64,000 nt of DNA from Microbispora triticiradicis. Lineage in GTDB: Bacteria > Actinomycetota > Actinomycetes > Streptosporangiales > Streptosporangiaceae. A program made the translations under genes and the position numbers. The DNA lies in the NCBI GenBank assembly GCA_003260025.2, contig QFZU02000037.1:62001-126000 (forward strand). Direction: 5' to 3'. The notes beneath the pieces are model-generated. The model was not told the origin of the DNA. It saw nothing but the letters and a program-made list of their open reading frames with translations, and did no database searches. Each line of letters begins with the position of its first letter. Position 1 is the stretch's first letter. This document shows, in pieces, positions 57,439 through 64,000 of the stretch.

Positions 57439-58191
57439 TCAGGGGCCGAGGTCGCGGCGGGTCGCCTCCTCGACCTCGTGCAGGCTCTGCCGGGTGAGTT
57501 CGAGCTCGGTCGTCAGGTCGTGCAGCGCCTGGCCGCCGCCGTCCGCGCCGCCGGAGGTCGCGGTCATGGCGGAGATCTCGACGGCCCGCGCGACCAGGCC
57601 CTCCAGGCTGATGGCGCCGGACTCCAGCCGGGCCAGCACCCGCTCCCGCGCGCCGGACAGCCGGCCGTACACCTCACGCTGCGCGTCCAGCGCGGCGATC
57701 GACCGGTCGAGCTCACCCGCGACCTCCTGACGTGCCGTACGGCGGGCCTGTGTGAGCCGGGCGCGTTCCTGGTCGAGGAAACGGAGGTCGAAACGGGCGA
57801 GCGCGGACCCGGTGACGGAGGCGTGCCCGGCCAGCCGCCGCAACGTGCCGACCGTGTCGTCCACCTGCGGGCGCATGTCCGCGATCCGGTCGAGCAGGAT
57901 CTGCCCGCGCATCGAGCCGGCCAGGTCGGCGAACGACCCGGCGGCGCGCTCGGCCCGCCGCAGCCAGGCCTCCTCCGCGCTGCCGCGTGCGACCGGCGGC
58001 CCCTGCGGCTCGGGGCGGCTCTCGTCTCCCGTGGACTGCCACGCGGAGGCGAAGGCCTTGGTGAGCCACACCGCCACGCCGGCGACGGCCGCCCCCGCCG
58101 GATGGACGTCGACCGCCCAGGCCGCGCCGGCGGCCGTGGCGCCCAGGAGCAGCGCCCAGGGGTCGCGCAGTTCCTCGGTGAAGCGGGACAA
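57439..58191 (-). CDS. Coiled-coil protein with N-terminal membrane segments
   Basis: 250 aa, TTG start with GGGAG five bases upstream. Hydrophobic stretches at 12-27 and 30-45 are followed by long charged helices (LDQERARLTQARRTARQEVAGELDRSIAALDAQREVYGRL, about 145-185, and ELELTRQSLHEVEEATRR at the end), which predict coiled coil. It lies 29 bases downstream of the substrate-binding/VWA gene in the same direction, so the two form an operon and the proteins may interact. No known family was recognised. Confidence 0.68.
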   Translation of the reverse strand: MSRFTEELRDPWALLLGATAAGAAWAVDVHPAGAAVAGVAVWLTKAFASAWQSTGDESRPEPQGPPVARGSAEEAWLRRAERAAGSFADLAGSMRGQILLDRIADMRPQVDDTVGTLRRLAGHASVTGSALARFDLRFLDQERARLTQARRTARQEVAGELDRSIAALDAQREVYGRLSGARERVLARLESGAISLEGLVARAVEISAMTATSGGADGGGQALHDLTTELELTRQSLHEVEEATRRDLGP

Positions 58192-58220
58192 GGGGGCTCC
58201 CGGTCAGAAGTCGGAGATTG

Positions 58221-60050
58221 TCAGAAGTTGGAGATGACGGCGGTGAACACCTGGTCGATGCTCACGGGCTTGCGGGAATCGTAGGCCGCCGCGTCGGTGC
58301 TCTGCGAGATGCGCCGCAGCACGTCGAGGTCGGCGTCGCCGCCGTACGCGATGGTGAACATGCGCACCGTGTCCTGGCCGGTCTCCTGACGCAGCTGCGG
58401 CAGCAGGTCGTCGAGGGAGATGGAGTTGTTGTCCTCGTTCTTGCCGTCGGTCAGGAACACGACCGCGTTGATGGCGTCGCCGCTCTGGTGCCGCAGCACC
58501 TCCTGGTACGACGCGAGGGCGGTGTCATACAGGCCCGTGCCGCCGCTGGGGATCAGGCCCTGGATGCGGCTCTTGAGGCGCGACTGGTTGTTCCTGCCCA
58601 TGGGCACGAGCTCGCGGTAGTCCTTCTCGCCGTCCTGCTTGAGGGAGAACATCCACAGGCCGACGCGGTCGTTCGGGCCGAACTGCGGCAGCGCGTTGAC
58701 CGCGGCCTGCTTCGCGAGGTCGAGCTTGGTCTTGCCGGTGCCGGAGACGTCGGCGCCCATCGAGCCGGAGACGTCCATCACCATCAGCACGTTGGCGGGC
58801 TTGCGCAGCTCCGCCCAGCTTCGCAGCATCCGGTCGAGCACCTGCGGGGTCGGAGTGCTCAGCGTGGTCGCCGGCTGCTTGGGGTCGAGGCCGTCGGCGG
58901 CCGTGATGTGGCCGGTCGGCTTGCCGTCGAACGACCGGAACGCGTACTTCGCGAACTCCTTCTGCTGGTCGGACGCCCGCAGGTACTTCAGGAAGTCGGC
59001 CGCCGCGGCCTTCTTCGCCGCGTCCGCCCAGGACAGCACGGCGTACGGATGGTCGGAGAAGAGCGTGCCCTCCTTGGGATAGATCGCCACCAGCGGGACC
59101 TTCGGCTTCGCGTGGTCGCCGAGTGTCTTCGGGTCGCCGGTCGGGTTGCCCTGGTTGTAGTCCCACACCGACTTCTCCTCCACGGTCACCGCGGAGATGT
59201 AGGACATGGCCGTTCCCGCGTCGTCGGCGCGCTGGAGGTTCGTCAGGAAGGTCAGCGTGGTGTCGCCGTAGTGCACGATGGACCGCTCGACGCCCTTGAC
59301 GAAGTCGCGCGCCTTCGCCCCGGTGACGTCCCGCTCCGTGAGGTCGCCCGACAGCCCGGTGGCGGCGAAGTAGGCCCCGACGGTCGCGTTGAGGCCCGAG
59401 GTGGAGAAGTTCGGGTTCGTCTTGCCGAGGCGGAACCGGCCCCACTCGGGATGGTCGTACTTCGCCCAGCCCTTCGGGTCGTCGGCGAGATCGAGGACGT
59501 CCGACCAGCCGATCTTCTTCGACGGCCAGCCGAGCGCCTGCGCCATCGGCTTGGGCATCGCGATGACCAGCGGCGACTTGGCGATCGTGGGGTTGTCGGC
59601 GGAGGCCGGCGACTGCCGGTCGCCGCCCTCGACGCGGTGCCGCAGGAGGGCGACCCACCCGGCGGACGCGGGCGTCCACACGTCCGGCTTCGGCCCGTCC
59701 TGCCGCGCGTTCCAGCCGCGTGCCAGCGCCTGCATCGCGTCACCGGACGCCTTGGAGCTCACCACGACGTCCACGCACCGGCCGTCCACCTCGTGGCCGC
59801 TGTAGCTTTTGGCCATCGTGCGGAGCAGTTCGGCCTTGTCGCTGGAGGCGGAGACGGTCAGGGTGATCCCGTCGTCCCCGCAGGCGCGTCCGGCCGAGTC
59901 GCCGCCCGCGTCGCCGCGGAAGGCTTTCCCGACGTCGGGCATCCCGCCGAACACCGTCTTGAGGCCGACGATGAGCGCTCCCGCCACGATGACCGCGACG
60001 ATGAACGGGGCCACGCTGCGGCGGCGCTTCTGCTGCGGTGGGGGATACAC
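58221..60050 (-). CDS. Membrane protein fusing a substrate-binding domain to a VWA domain
   Basis: 609 aa, GTG start with AAGGAG four bases upstream. A basic start and one helix (FIVAVIVAGALIVGLKTV, 15-32) place the rest outside. Residues about 60-400 are a periplasmic-binding-protein-like domain (ALARGWNARQDGPKPDVWTPAS, then FSTSGLNATVGAYFAATG). Residues about 415-609 are a von Willebrand A domain with an intact MIDAS: MVMDVSGSMG, SGGTGLYDT and VFLTDGKNED. The pairing suggests Mg-dependent protein binding coupled to a ligand sensor. The promoter region carries an ATACCGGTA word at 60073-60081. Confidence 0.87.
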   Translation of the reverse strand: MYPPPQQKRRRSVAPFIVAVIVAGALIVGLKTVFGGMPDVGKAFRGDAGGDSAGRACGDDGITLTVSASSDKAELLRTMAKSYSGHEVDGRCVDVVVSSKASGDAMQALARGWNARQDGPKPDVWTPASAGWVALLRHRVEGGDRQSPASADNPTIAKSPLVIAMPKPMAQALGWPSKKIGWSDVLDLADDPKGWAKYDHPEWGRFRLGKTNPNFSTSGLNATVGAYFAATGLSGDLTERDVTGAKARDFVKGVERSIVHYGDTTLTFLTNLQRADDAGTAMSYISAVTVEEKSVWDYNQGNPTGDPKTLGDHAKPKVPLVAIYPKEGTLFSDHPYAVLSWADAAKKAAAADFLKYLRASDQQKEFAKYAFRSFDGKPTGHITAADGLDPKQPATTLSTPTPQVLDRMLRSWAELRKPANVLMVMDVSGSMGADVSGTGKTKLDLAKQAAVNALPQFGPNDRVGLWMFSLKQDGEKDYRELVPMGRNNQSRLKSRIQGLIPSGGTGLYDTALASYQEVLRHQSGDAINAVVFLTDGKNEDNNSISLDDLLPQLRQETGQDTVRMFTIAYGGDADLDVLRRISQSTDAAAYDSRKPVSIDQVFTAVISNF

Positions 60051-60259
60051 GGATCTCCTTCATGTCAACGGGATACCGGTACTAATCCCGACGAACGGCG
60101 GATCACCTTAGTTGCCGATCATCTCGCCCCGCTAACACCGCGGTCATGTTCCCGTACGCGGCCGGCCGCGGCTTCGCGTCTCGAACCTGCAACTTTCAGG
60201 TGCGCGCTCCGGCCGATGAGGCCCCCTGTCAGGCAGTTCGCGGGATGCGGCCGCGGTGT

Positions 60260-60300
60260 CGAAGCGCTTCGTTGACCCGTCCCGTCCTCGTGGTTACGTT
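60260..60300 (+). promoter_or_regulatory. Promoter with overlapping LacI-type palindrome, first pectate lyase
   Basis: CGAAGCGCTTCG (60260-60271) is a perfect 12-bp palindrome of the kind bound by LacI-family sugar repressors. TTGACC (60272-60277) follows directly, then 17 bases, then TACGTT (60295-60300). A repressor on the palindrome would cover the -35. The 5' leader to the ATG is about 145 bases. The remaining part of the 60051-60452 gap shows no further feature. Confidence 0.65.
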
Positions 60301-60452
60301 CACGCCACCACCACCCGTATGTAAACCGCATCCATGTAGCCGAACGAGGTCACCGCCTGGGATCCGCGCGCCTCATCTCGGCGCTGCCTGCTCGAACGCC
60401 GGTCGGCTGGACCGGTGTCGTCATCATCCTTGGGTTGAAAGGGGACAGGAAG

Positions 60453-61841
60453 ATGTCCGTACGCAGACATCACGCGGCGTTACTTGGAGCGGTCACCGCG
60501 GTGGCCGCGGCCGCCGCCGGGCTCGTCGGAGTGACCTCCTCGGCGGCGAACGCCGCCTCGGGCTGCCGGGTCGACTACAAGGTCGCCTCGCAGTGGGACG
60601 GCGGGTTCGTCGCGGACATCGCGATCACCAACCTCGGCGACCCGCTGTCCAACTGGACCCTCGGCTGGTCTTTCGGGGCCGGCCAGACGGTCAGCAGCGG
60701 CTGGGGCGCCACGTTCGCGCAGAGCGGCGCCGGTGTCACCGCGACGAACCTCTCCTACAACGGGTCGATCGGCACCGGTGGCAGCACCTCGATCGGCTTC
60801 CAGGGGACGTCGGGCTCGTCCAACCCCGTGCCCACCGCGTTCACCCTCAACGGGGTGTCCTGCACCGGCGGGATCACCGGATCGCCGTCCGGCCAGCCCT
60901 CCCCGTCGCGCACCCCGTCACCCAGTCCCTCACGCACCCCGTCGCCCAGTCCGTCGCCCAGTCCGTCGCCCAGCCCGTCCCAGACCCCGGGCGGCAACGG
61001 CAGCGGCCTGGTCGGCTGGGCCACTCAGAACGGCGGAACCACCGGCGGCGGGAACGCGGGCACGGTCACGGTCAGCAGCGCCTCGGCCCTGACGAGCGCG
61101 ATCCAGGGGACCACCGCCTCCGTGGTCCGAGTGTCCGGCACGATCTCGTGCTCGGGCATGCTCAGGGTGGGGTCGAACAAGACGATCGTCGGCGCCTCCG
61201 GGGCCACGATCGTCGGCTGCGGCCTGAACGTGTCGGAGGCCAAGAACGTGATCATCCGGAACCTGGTCTTCCGGGACTGGAGCGACGACGCGATCAACGT
61301 GCAGTACTCGACCAACGTGTGGATCGACCACAACACACTGTCGCACGGCTACGACGGCGCCATCGACGTCAAGCGGGCCAGCGACTTCGTGACCGTGTCG
61401 TGGAACCACCTCTTCAACCACGACAAGACGATGCTGCTCGGTCACAGCGACGACAACGGCGCGGAGGACCGCGGGCACCTTCGGGTGACCTACCACCACA
61501 ACTGGTTCGACGGGACCACCCAGCGGCATCCGCGCGTGCGTTTCGGCAACCCGGTGCATGTCTTCAACAACTACTACAACCGCAACAGCGGGTACGGCGT
61601 CGCCTCCACCGAGGGGGCGGGTGTGCTGGTCGAGGGCAACTACTTCGAGAACGTGCAGGATCCCTACCACCGCGGTGAGGGGTCGTCGGCCCCGGGCAAC
61701 CTCGTGGCGCGCAACAACTACCTGGTCGGCTCGGGAAGCGGGGACGCCGGCGGCAGCGTGGCCTCCATCCCCTACTCCTACTCCCTCGACACCCCGTCGA
61801 GCGTCAAGTCCGTCGTCACGGCCGGCGCCGGCGCGCGCTGA
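60453..61841 (+). CDS. Secreted pectate lyase (PL1) with N-terminal CBM2
   Basis: About 462 aa from the ATG preceded by AGGAAG. A Sec signal (MSVRRHHAALLGAVTAVAAAAAGLVG...NAAS) leads to a cellulose-binding CBM2 (about 35-135: CRVDYKVASQWDGGFVADI, WTLGWSFGAGQ, GVSCTG), a Pro/Ser/Thr linker and a PL1 beta-helix. Catalytic-region motifs are NVWIDHNTLSHGYDGAIDV, VTVSWNHLFNHDKTML and QRHPRVRFGN (catalytic Arg). It cleaves polygalacturonate by beta-elimination, usually with Ca. The CBM2 tethers it to plant cell walls. A strong terminator follows. Confidence 0.94.
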   Translation: MSVRRHHAALLGAVTAVAAAAAGLVGVTSSAANAASGCRVDYKVASQWDGGFVADIAITNLGDPLSNWTLGWSFGAGQTVSSGWGATFAQSGAGVTATNLSYNGSIGTGGSTSIGFQGTSGSSNPVPTAFTLNGVSCTGGITGSPSGQPSPSRTPSPSPSRTPSPSPSPSPSPSPSQTPGGNGSGLVGWATQNGGTTGGGNAGTVTVSSASALTSAIQGTTASVVRVSGTISCSGMLRVGSNKTIVGASGATIVGCGLNVSEAKNVIIRNLVFRDWSDDAINVQYSTNVWIDHNTLSHGYDGAIDVKRASDFVTVSWNHLFNHDKTMLLGHSDDNGAEDRGHLRVTYHHNWFDGTTQRHPRVRFGNPVHVFNNYYNRNSGYGVASTEGAGVLVEGNYFENVQDPYHRGEGSSAPGNLVARNNYLVGSGSGDAGGSVASIPYSYSLDTPSSVKSVVTAGAGAR

Positions 61842-61854
61842 GCCCTCCCACACA

Positions 61855-61886
61855 CCGGCCGCCGTCGTGTCCACGACGGCGGCCGG
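61855..61886. terminator. Strong terminator after the first pectate lyase
   Basis: CCGGCCGCCGTCGTG (61855-61869) is perfectly inverted as CACGACGGCGGCCGG (61872-61886) with only two bases between, giving a 13- to 15-bp GC stem. No T tract follows, as is usual in this group. It isolates the first pectate lyase gene from the second. Confidence 0.75.
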
Positions 61887-61928
61887 CGGTCGTTGCGGGG
61901 GCGCGCCCGCCGGGAGCGTCACACGTGT

Positions 61929-61945
61929 GTTTCATGAAACTTTCA
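61929..61945. promoter_or_regulatory. Overlapping palindromes incl. GAAACTTTC, upstream of the second pectate lyase
   Basis: GTTTCATGAAAC (61929-61940) is a perfect palindrome and overlaps TGAAACTTTCA (61935-61945). GAAACTTTC matches the GAAA-S-TTTC element described near actinomycete glycoside hydrolase genes. It lies about 85 bases upstream of the -35 of the second lyase. Confidence 0.5.
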
Positions 61946-62029
61946 CCGCGATGGCCGCGGCACTTCGGCTCTCACCTGGTCGGACCCGCGGGCGGCCGGA
62001 GTGGACGGTGAGATGCCCGGTGCGGTGCA

Positions 62030-62058
62030 TTGACCCGTATCCGCGTGCTCCGTAACTT
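62030..62058 (+). promoter_or_regulatory. Promoter of the second pectate lyase
   Basis: TTGACC (62030-62035), 17 bases, TAACTT (62053-62058). It has the same -35 and spacing as the promoter of the first lyase. Transcription should begin near 62065, giving a leader of about 100 bases that includes the twin palindromes. Confidence 0.6.
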
Positions 62059-62071
62059 GGAGTCAGTTCCG

Positions 62072-62100
62072 ATTCATGAATGCCGTTCACATTCATGAAT
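62072..62100. promoter_or_regulatory. Twin perfect palindromes in the leader of the second pectate lyase
   Basis: ATTCATGAAT occurs at 62072-62081 and again at 62091-62100, 19 bases apart centre to centre, so on nearly the same face of the helix. It lies just downstream of the predicted transcription start, where a bound protein would act as a roadblock. AT-rich in GC-rich DNA. Confidence 0.6.
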
Positions 62101-62165
62101 TCCTCGTGGGACCAGGATTCATCCCCTCGGTCAGGGGTCCTGCACGACACGCAAGGAGCTCGGCC

Positions 62166-63455
62166 TTGAGAAGGAGCACCAGAAACGCAGCGGGGGTAGC
62201 CGGCGCCGTCGCCGGGGTCGTGGCCCTGGTCGGCGGTGTGTTCACCGGCGTCTCCAACGCCGCGCCGACCACCGGCGCCTACCGCATCGTCAACGGCGCC
62301 GGCGGCCTGTGCCTCACCGTCCCCGGCAGCAGCGGCTCCGACGGCGTACAACTCACCGTCTCCGCCTGCACCGGCACGACCAACCAGACCTGGACCCTGT
62401 CGGCCCAAGGCAGCGGCGTCCGCCTCACCGCCGGCAACAGCGGCAAATGCGCCGGCGTCACTGGCGCCTCCACCTCCGCCGGCAAAGCCGTCCAACAGGA
62501 GAACTGCACCGGCGCCACCTCCCAGACCTGGGAACTCACCGCCTCCGGATCCACCTACCGCGTCGTCAACGCCAACAGCGACAAGTGCCTCAACACCGCA
62601 GACAACTCCACCGCCTCCGGCGCCCTCGTCCAGCAGAACTCCTGCGACTCGGTCGCCACCAAACAGTGGACCCTCCAGCCCACCGGCTCCACCCCGAGCG
62701 GGACGCCCACCAGCAGCCCGACCTCCACCCCCACGGGCACCCCCACGAGCAACCCGACGCCGCCGTCCGGCTGGCCGGGCGCGAACGGATCGCAGGCGGT
62801 CACCAGCACGATCAGCGTCTCCGGCACGATGGATGGCAACCTGAGGCGCTACTACGCGAGTGGCGCCATGGGTGACGGCGGGCAGAGCGAGAGCCAGAAG
62901 CCGATCTTCGAGCTGGCCAACGGCGCGACGCTCAAGAACGTGATCATCGGTTCTCCCGGCGCCGACGGCGTCCACTGCCTGGGCAGCTGCACCCTGCAGA
63001 GCGTCTGGTGGGAGGACGTCGGCGAGGACGCCGCGACCCTGCTGGGCAGCTCGTCGTCGCAGGTGATGACCATCGACGGCGGTGGGGCGAGGAGCGCCTC
63101 CGACAAGGTGTTCCAGCACAACGGGCCGGGCACCATGGTCATCAGGAACTTCCAGGTGGACAACTTCGGCAAGCTCTACCGCGCCTGCGGCAACTGCACG
63201 AACTCCTACCAGCGGCACGTGCAGATGTCGAACATCGTGGCGACCTACCCCGGCAAGGCGCTCGCGGGCATCAACACCAACTGGGGCGACACCGCGCGCT
63301 TCTCGAACATCACGATCAAGAACGACCCGGACCACAAGATGATCGTCTGCCTGAAGTACAAGGGCGTGCCCAAGGGCAGCGAGCCCACGGAGATCGGCAG
63401 CGGCGCCGACGGGACGAACTGCCTCTACAGCGCCTCAGACATCCACTACCAGTAG
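62166..63455 (+). CDS. Secreted PL3-type pectate lyase with N-terminal ricin-type module
   Basis: About 429 aa from a TTG with AAGGAG seven bases upstream; this start leaves a normal signal peptide (RRSTRNAAGVAGAVAGVVALVGG...SNAAP). Residues about 35-175 are a ricin-type carbohydrate-binding domain (CBM13) with QxW repeats (NQTWTL, SQTWEL, TKQWTL). A Thr/Pro/Ser linker follows, then the catalytic domain with SESQKPIFELANGATLKNVIIGSPGADGVHC, VGEDAATLLG and a final CLYSASDIHYQ, as in PL3 lyases. It cleaves pectate outside the cell and complements the PL1 enzyme upstream. Confidence 0.92.
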   Translation: MRRSTRNAAGVAGAVAGVVALVGGVFTGVSNAAPTTGAYRIVNGAGGLCLTVPGSSGSDGVQLTVSACTGTTNQTWTLSAQGSGVRLTAGNSGKCAGVTGASTSAGKAVQQENCTGATSQTWELTASGSTYRVVNANSDKCLNTADNSTASGALVQQNSCDSVATKQWTLQPTGSTPSGTPTSSPTSTPTGTPTSNPTPPSGWPGANGSQAVTSTISVSGTMDGNLRRYYASGAMGDGGQSESQKPIFELANGATLKNVIIGSPGADGVHCLGSCTLQSVWWEDVGEDAATLLGSSSSQVMTIDGGGARSASDKVFQHNGPGTMVIRNFQVDNFGKLYRACGNCTNSYQRHVQMSNIVATYPGKALAGINTNWGDTARFSNITIKNDPDHKMIVCLKYKGVPKGSEPTEIGSGADGTNCLYSASDIHYQ

Positions 63456-63485
63456 GACATTCCGGCACGTGCGAGGGAAACGGAA

Positions 63486-63515
63486 GGCCCGGCGGCCCCC
63501 CTCAGCCGCCGGGCC
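63486..63515. terminator. Terminator after the second pectate lyase
   Basis: GGCCCGGCGGC (63486-63496) is perfectly inverted as GCCGCCGGGCC (63505-63515), with an 8-base loop. It lies 30 bases after the stop and before the convergent peptidase gene, so it may serve both. Confidence 0.65.
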
Positions 63516-63558
63516 CTCCCGCACCCGCGCTACCGACCGTGGTCAGGAAGCGCCGTGG

Positions 63559-64000
63559 TCAGGAAGCGCCGTGCCAGCCGCCGTAGTCGGCGAGGAAGAG
63601 GGCCTCGGTGACGATGGTCCGCCGCAGTTCCTCCAGCACGAGCCGCTCGTTCGGGGCGTGGATCGAGGCGCCGTCGTCCTCCGCGCCGTACAGCAGGATC
63701 TCGGCCTGGGGGAACTGCCGGGCGAGGGCCGCGACCAGCGGGATCGACCCGCCCTGGCCGACCTGTCGCGGCGGCCGCCCGAACGCCCGCTCCAGCGCCC
63801 GCTCGGCGGCGTTCATGGCCGGGCCGCCCGGTTCGATCTGGAACCCGGAGCCGGTGACGAAGTCGCCGAAGGAGACCTTGACGCCCCAGGGCGCGACCTT
63901 CTCCAGGAAGGCCATCACGTCGTCCAGCGCCTGCCTGGCGCTCCCGCTCGCCGGGATGCGGATCGTGACGCGGGCCCGTGCGACGGCCTGGACCGCGTTG
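63559..64000 (-). CDS. M20-family metallopeptidase, C-terminal part (5' end outside window)
   Basis: The frame is open through the window edge; about 146 residues of the C-terminus are visible. VQAVARARVTIRIPASGSA belongs to the dimerisation domain (Arg-containing strand), and GQGGSIPLVAALARQFPQAEILLYGAEDDGASIHAPNERLVLEEL contains the C-terminal metal-site region, with the metal His in IHAPNE, as in PepV/CNDP-type dipeptidases. The first metal-binding half lies upstream. It is probably a cytoplasmic dipeptidase. It converges on the pectate lyase gene. Confidence 0.88.
   Translation of the reverse strand, partial: NAVQAVARARVTIRIPASGSARQALDDVMAFLEKVAPWGVKVSFGDFVTGSGFQIEPGGPAMNAAERALERAFGRPPRQVGQGGSIPLVAALARQFPQAEILLYGAEDDGASIHAPNERLVLEELRRTIVTEALFLADYGGWHGAS

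Noticed and set aside
60073-60081. ATACCGGTA near the VWA gene, the same word as in the Xre operator
   Set aside because: A 9-base match can occur by chance in 64 kb, and the second half-operator is missing. It would need a binding test before linking the two genes.

Overview
The window is high-GC actinomycete chromosome. GTG and TTG starts are common, lipoboxes and Tat or Sec signals are frequent, and several start codons sit 6-8 nt downstream of a -10 box, which suggests leaderless mRNAs. The conserved block prfB - ftsE - ftsX - smpB - ssrA, a large NAD-glutamate dehydrogenase, an aminofutalosine-type deaminase and many secreted enzymes point to a filamentous soil actinomycete, plausibly of the Streptosporangiales. 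The family assignment is inference. No phage, plasmid, transposase, rRNA, tRNA or CRISPR array was seen; the only stable RNA gene is tmRNA.

Layout. 1-5.2 kb: the end of a TetR gene, secreted and unknown proteins, an NmrA-like reductase divergent from a TetR regulator with a clear operator, and a ribbon-helix-helix/PIN toxin-antitoxin pair. 5.3-8.6 kb: a serine beta-lactamase-like hydrolase divergent from a second TetR regulator, and a Tat-exported berberine-bridge-type flavoenzyme. 8.7-13.8 kb: a four-gene operon (DUF4142, DUF1996, di-haem ferric-reductase-like membrane protein, NuoF-ferredoxin fusion) preceded by an ECF-type promoter and divergent from an ECF sigma factor and a tiny zinc anti-sigma protein. 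This is the best candidate for an undescribed system, an NADH-to-cell-surface electron pathway. 13.9-21.8 kb: an ArsR-like regulator, a DMT exporter, tryptophan 2,3-dioxygenase and GDH.

21.9-29.3 kb: a lipoprotein, prfB, a small zinc-ribbon membrane protein, ftsEX, smpB, a penicillin-binding-protein-like lipoprotein that has lost all three catalytic motifs, and ssrA. 29.5-36.9 kb: a membrane NACHT NTPase, a UTRA-only protein, an aminofutalosine-type deaminase, an HtrA-like lipoprotein and a double-domain acyl-CoA dehydrogenase. 36.9-48.1 kb: a cell-surface glycan locus (membrane glycosyltransferase-like protein, a 42-aa DUF2613-like protein, GT2, GT4, AftD-like giant transferase, acyltransferase, DUF3068, racemase). 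Its gene set matches, from memory, the mycobacterial Rv0225-Rv0228/Rv0236c-Rv0236A neighbourhood.

48.1-64.0 kb: a streptogrisin-like protease, LysR and ARMT1-like phosphatase, a decayed gene with an internal deletion, two exporters or membrane proteins, a methionine aminopeptidase divergent from a Xre regulator with twin operators, a secreted Calx-beta-like protein, LysR plus threonine dehydratase, a coiled-coil/substrate-binding-VWA pair, and two secreted pectate lyases (CBM2-PL1 and ricin-PL3) with recognisable promoters and sugar-type operators. The window ends in an M20 peptidase.

Gene starts were chosen by ribosome binding site, signal peptide and family length. Mycobacterial locus names, family names and functional assignments come from memory of the families, not from a search.
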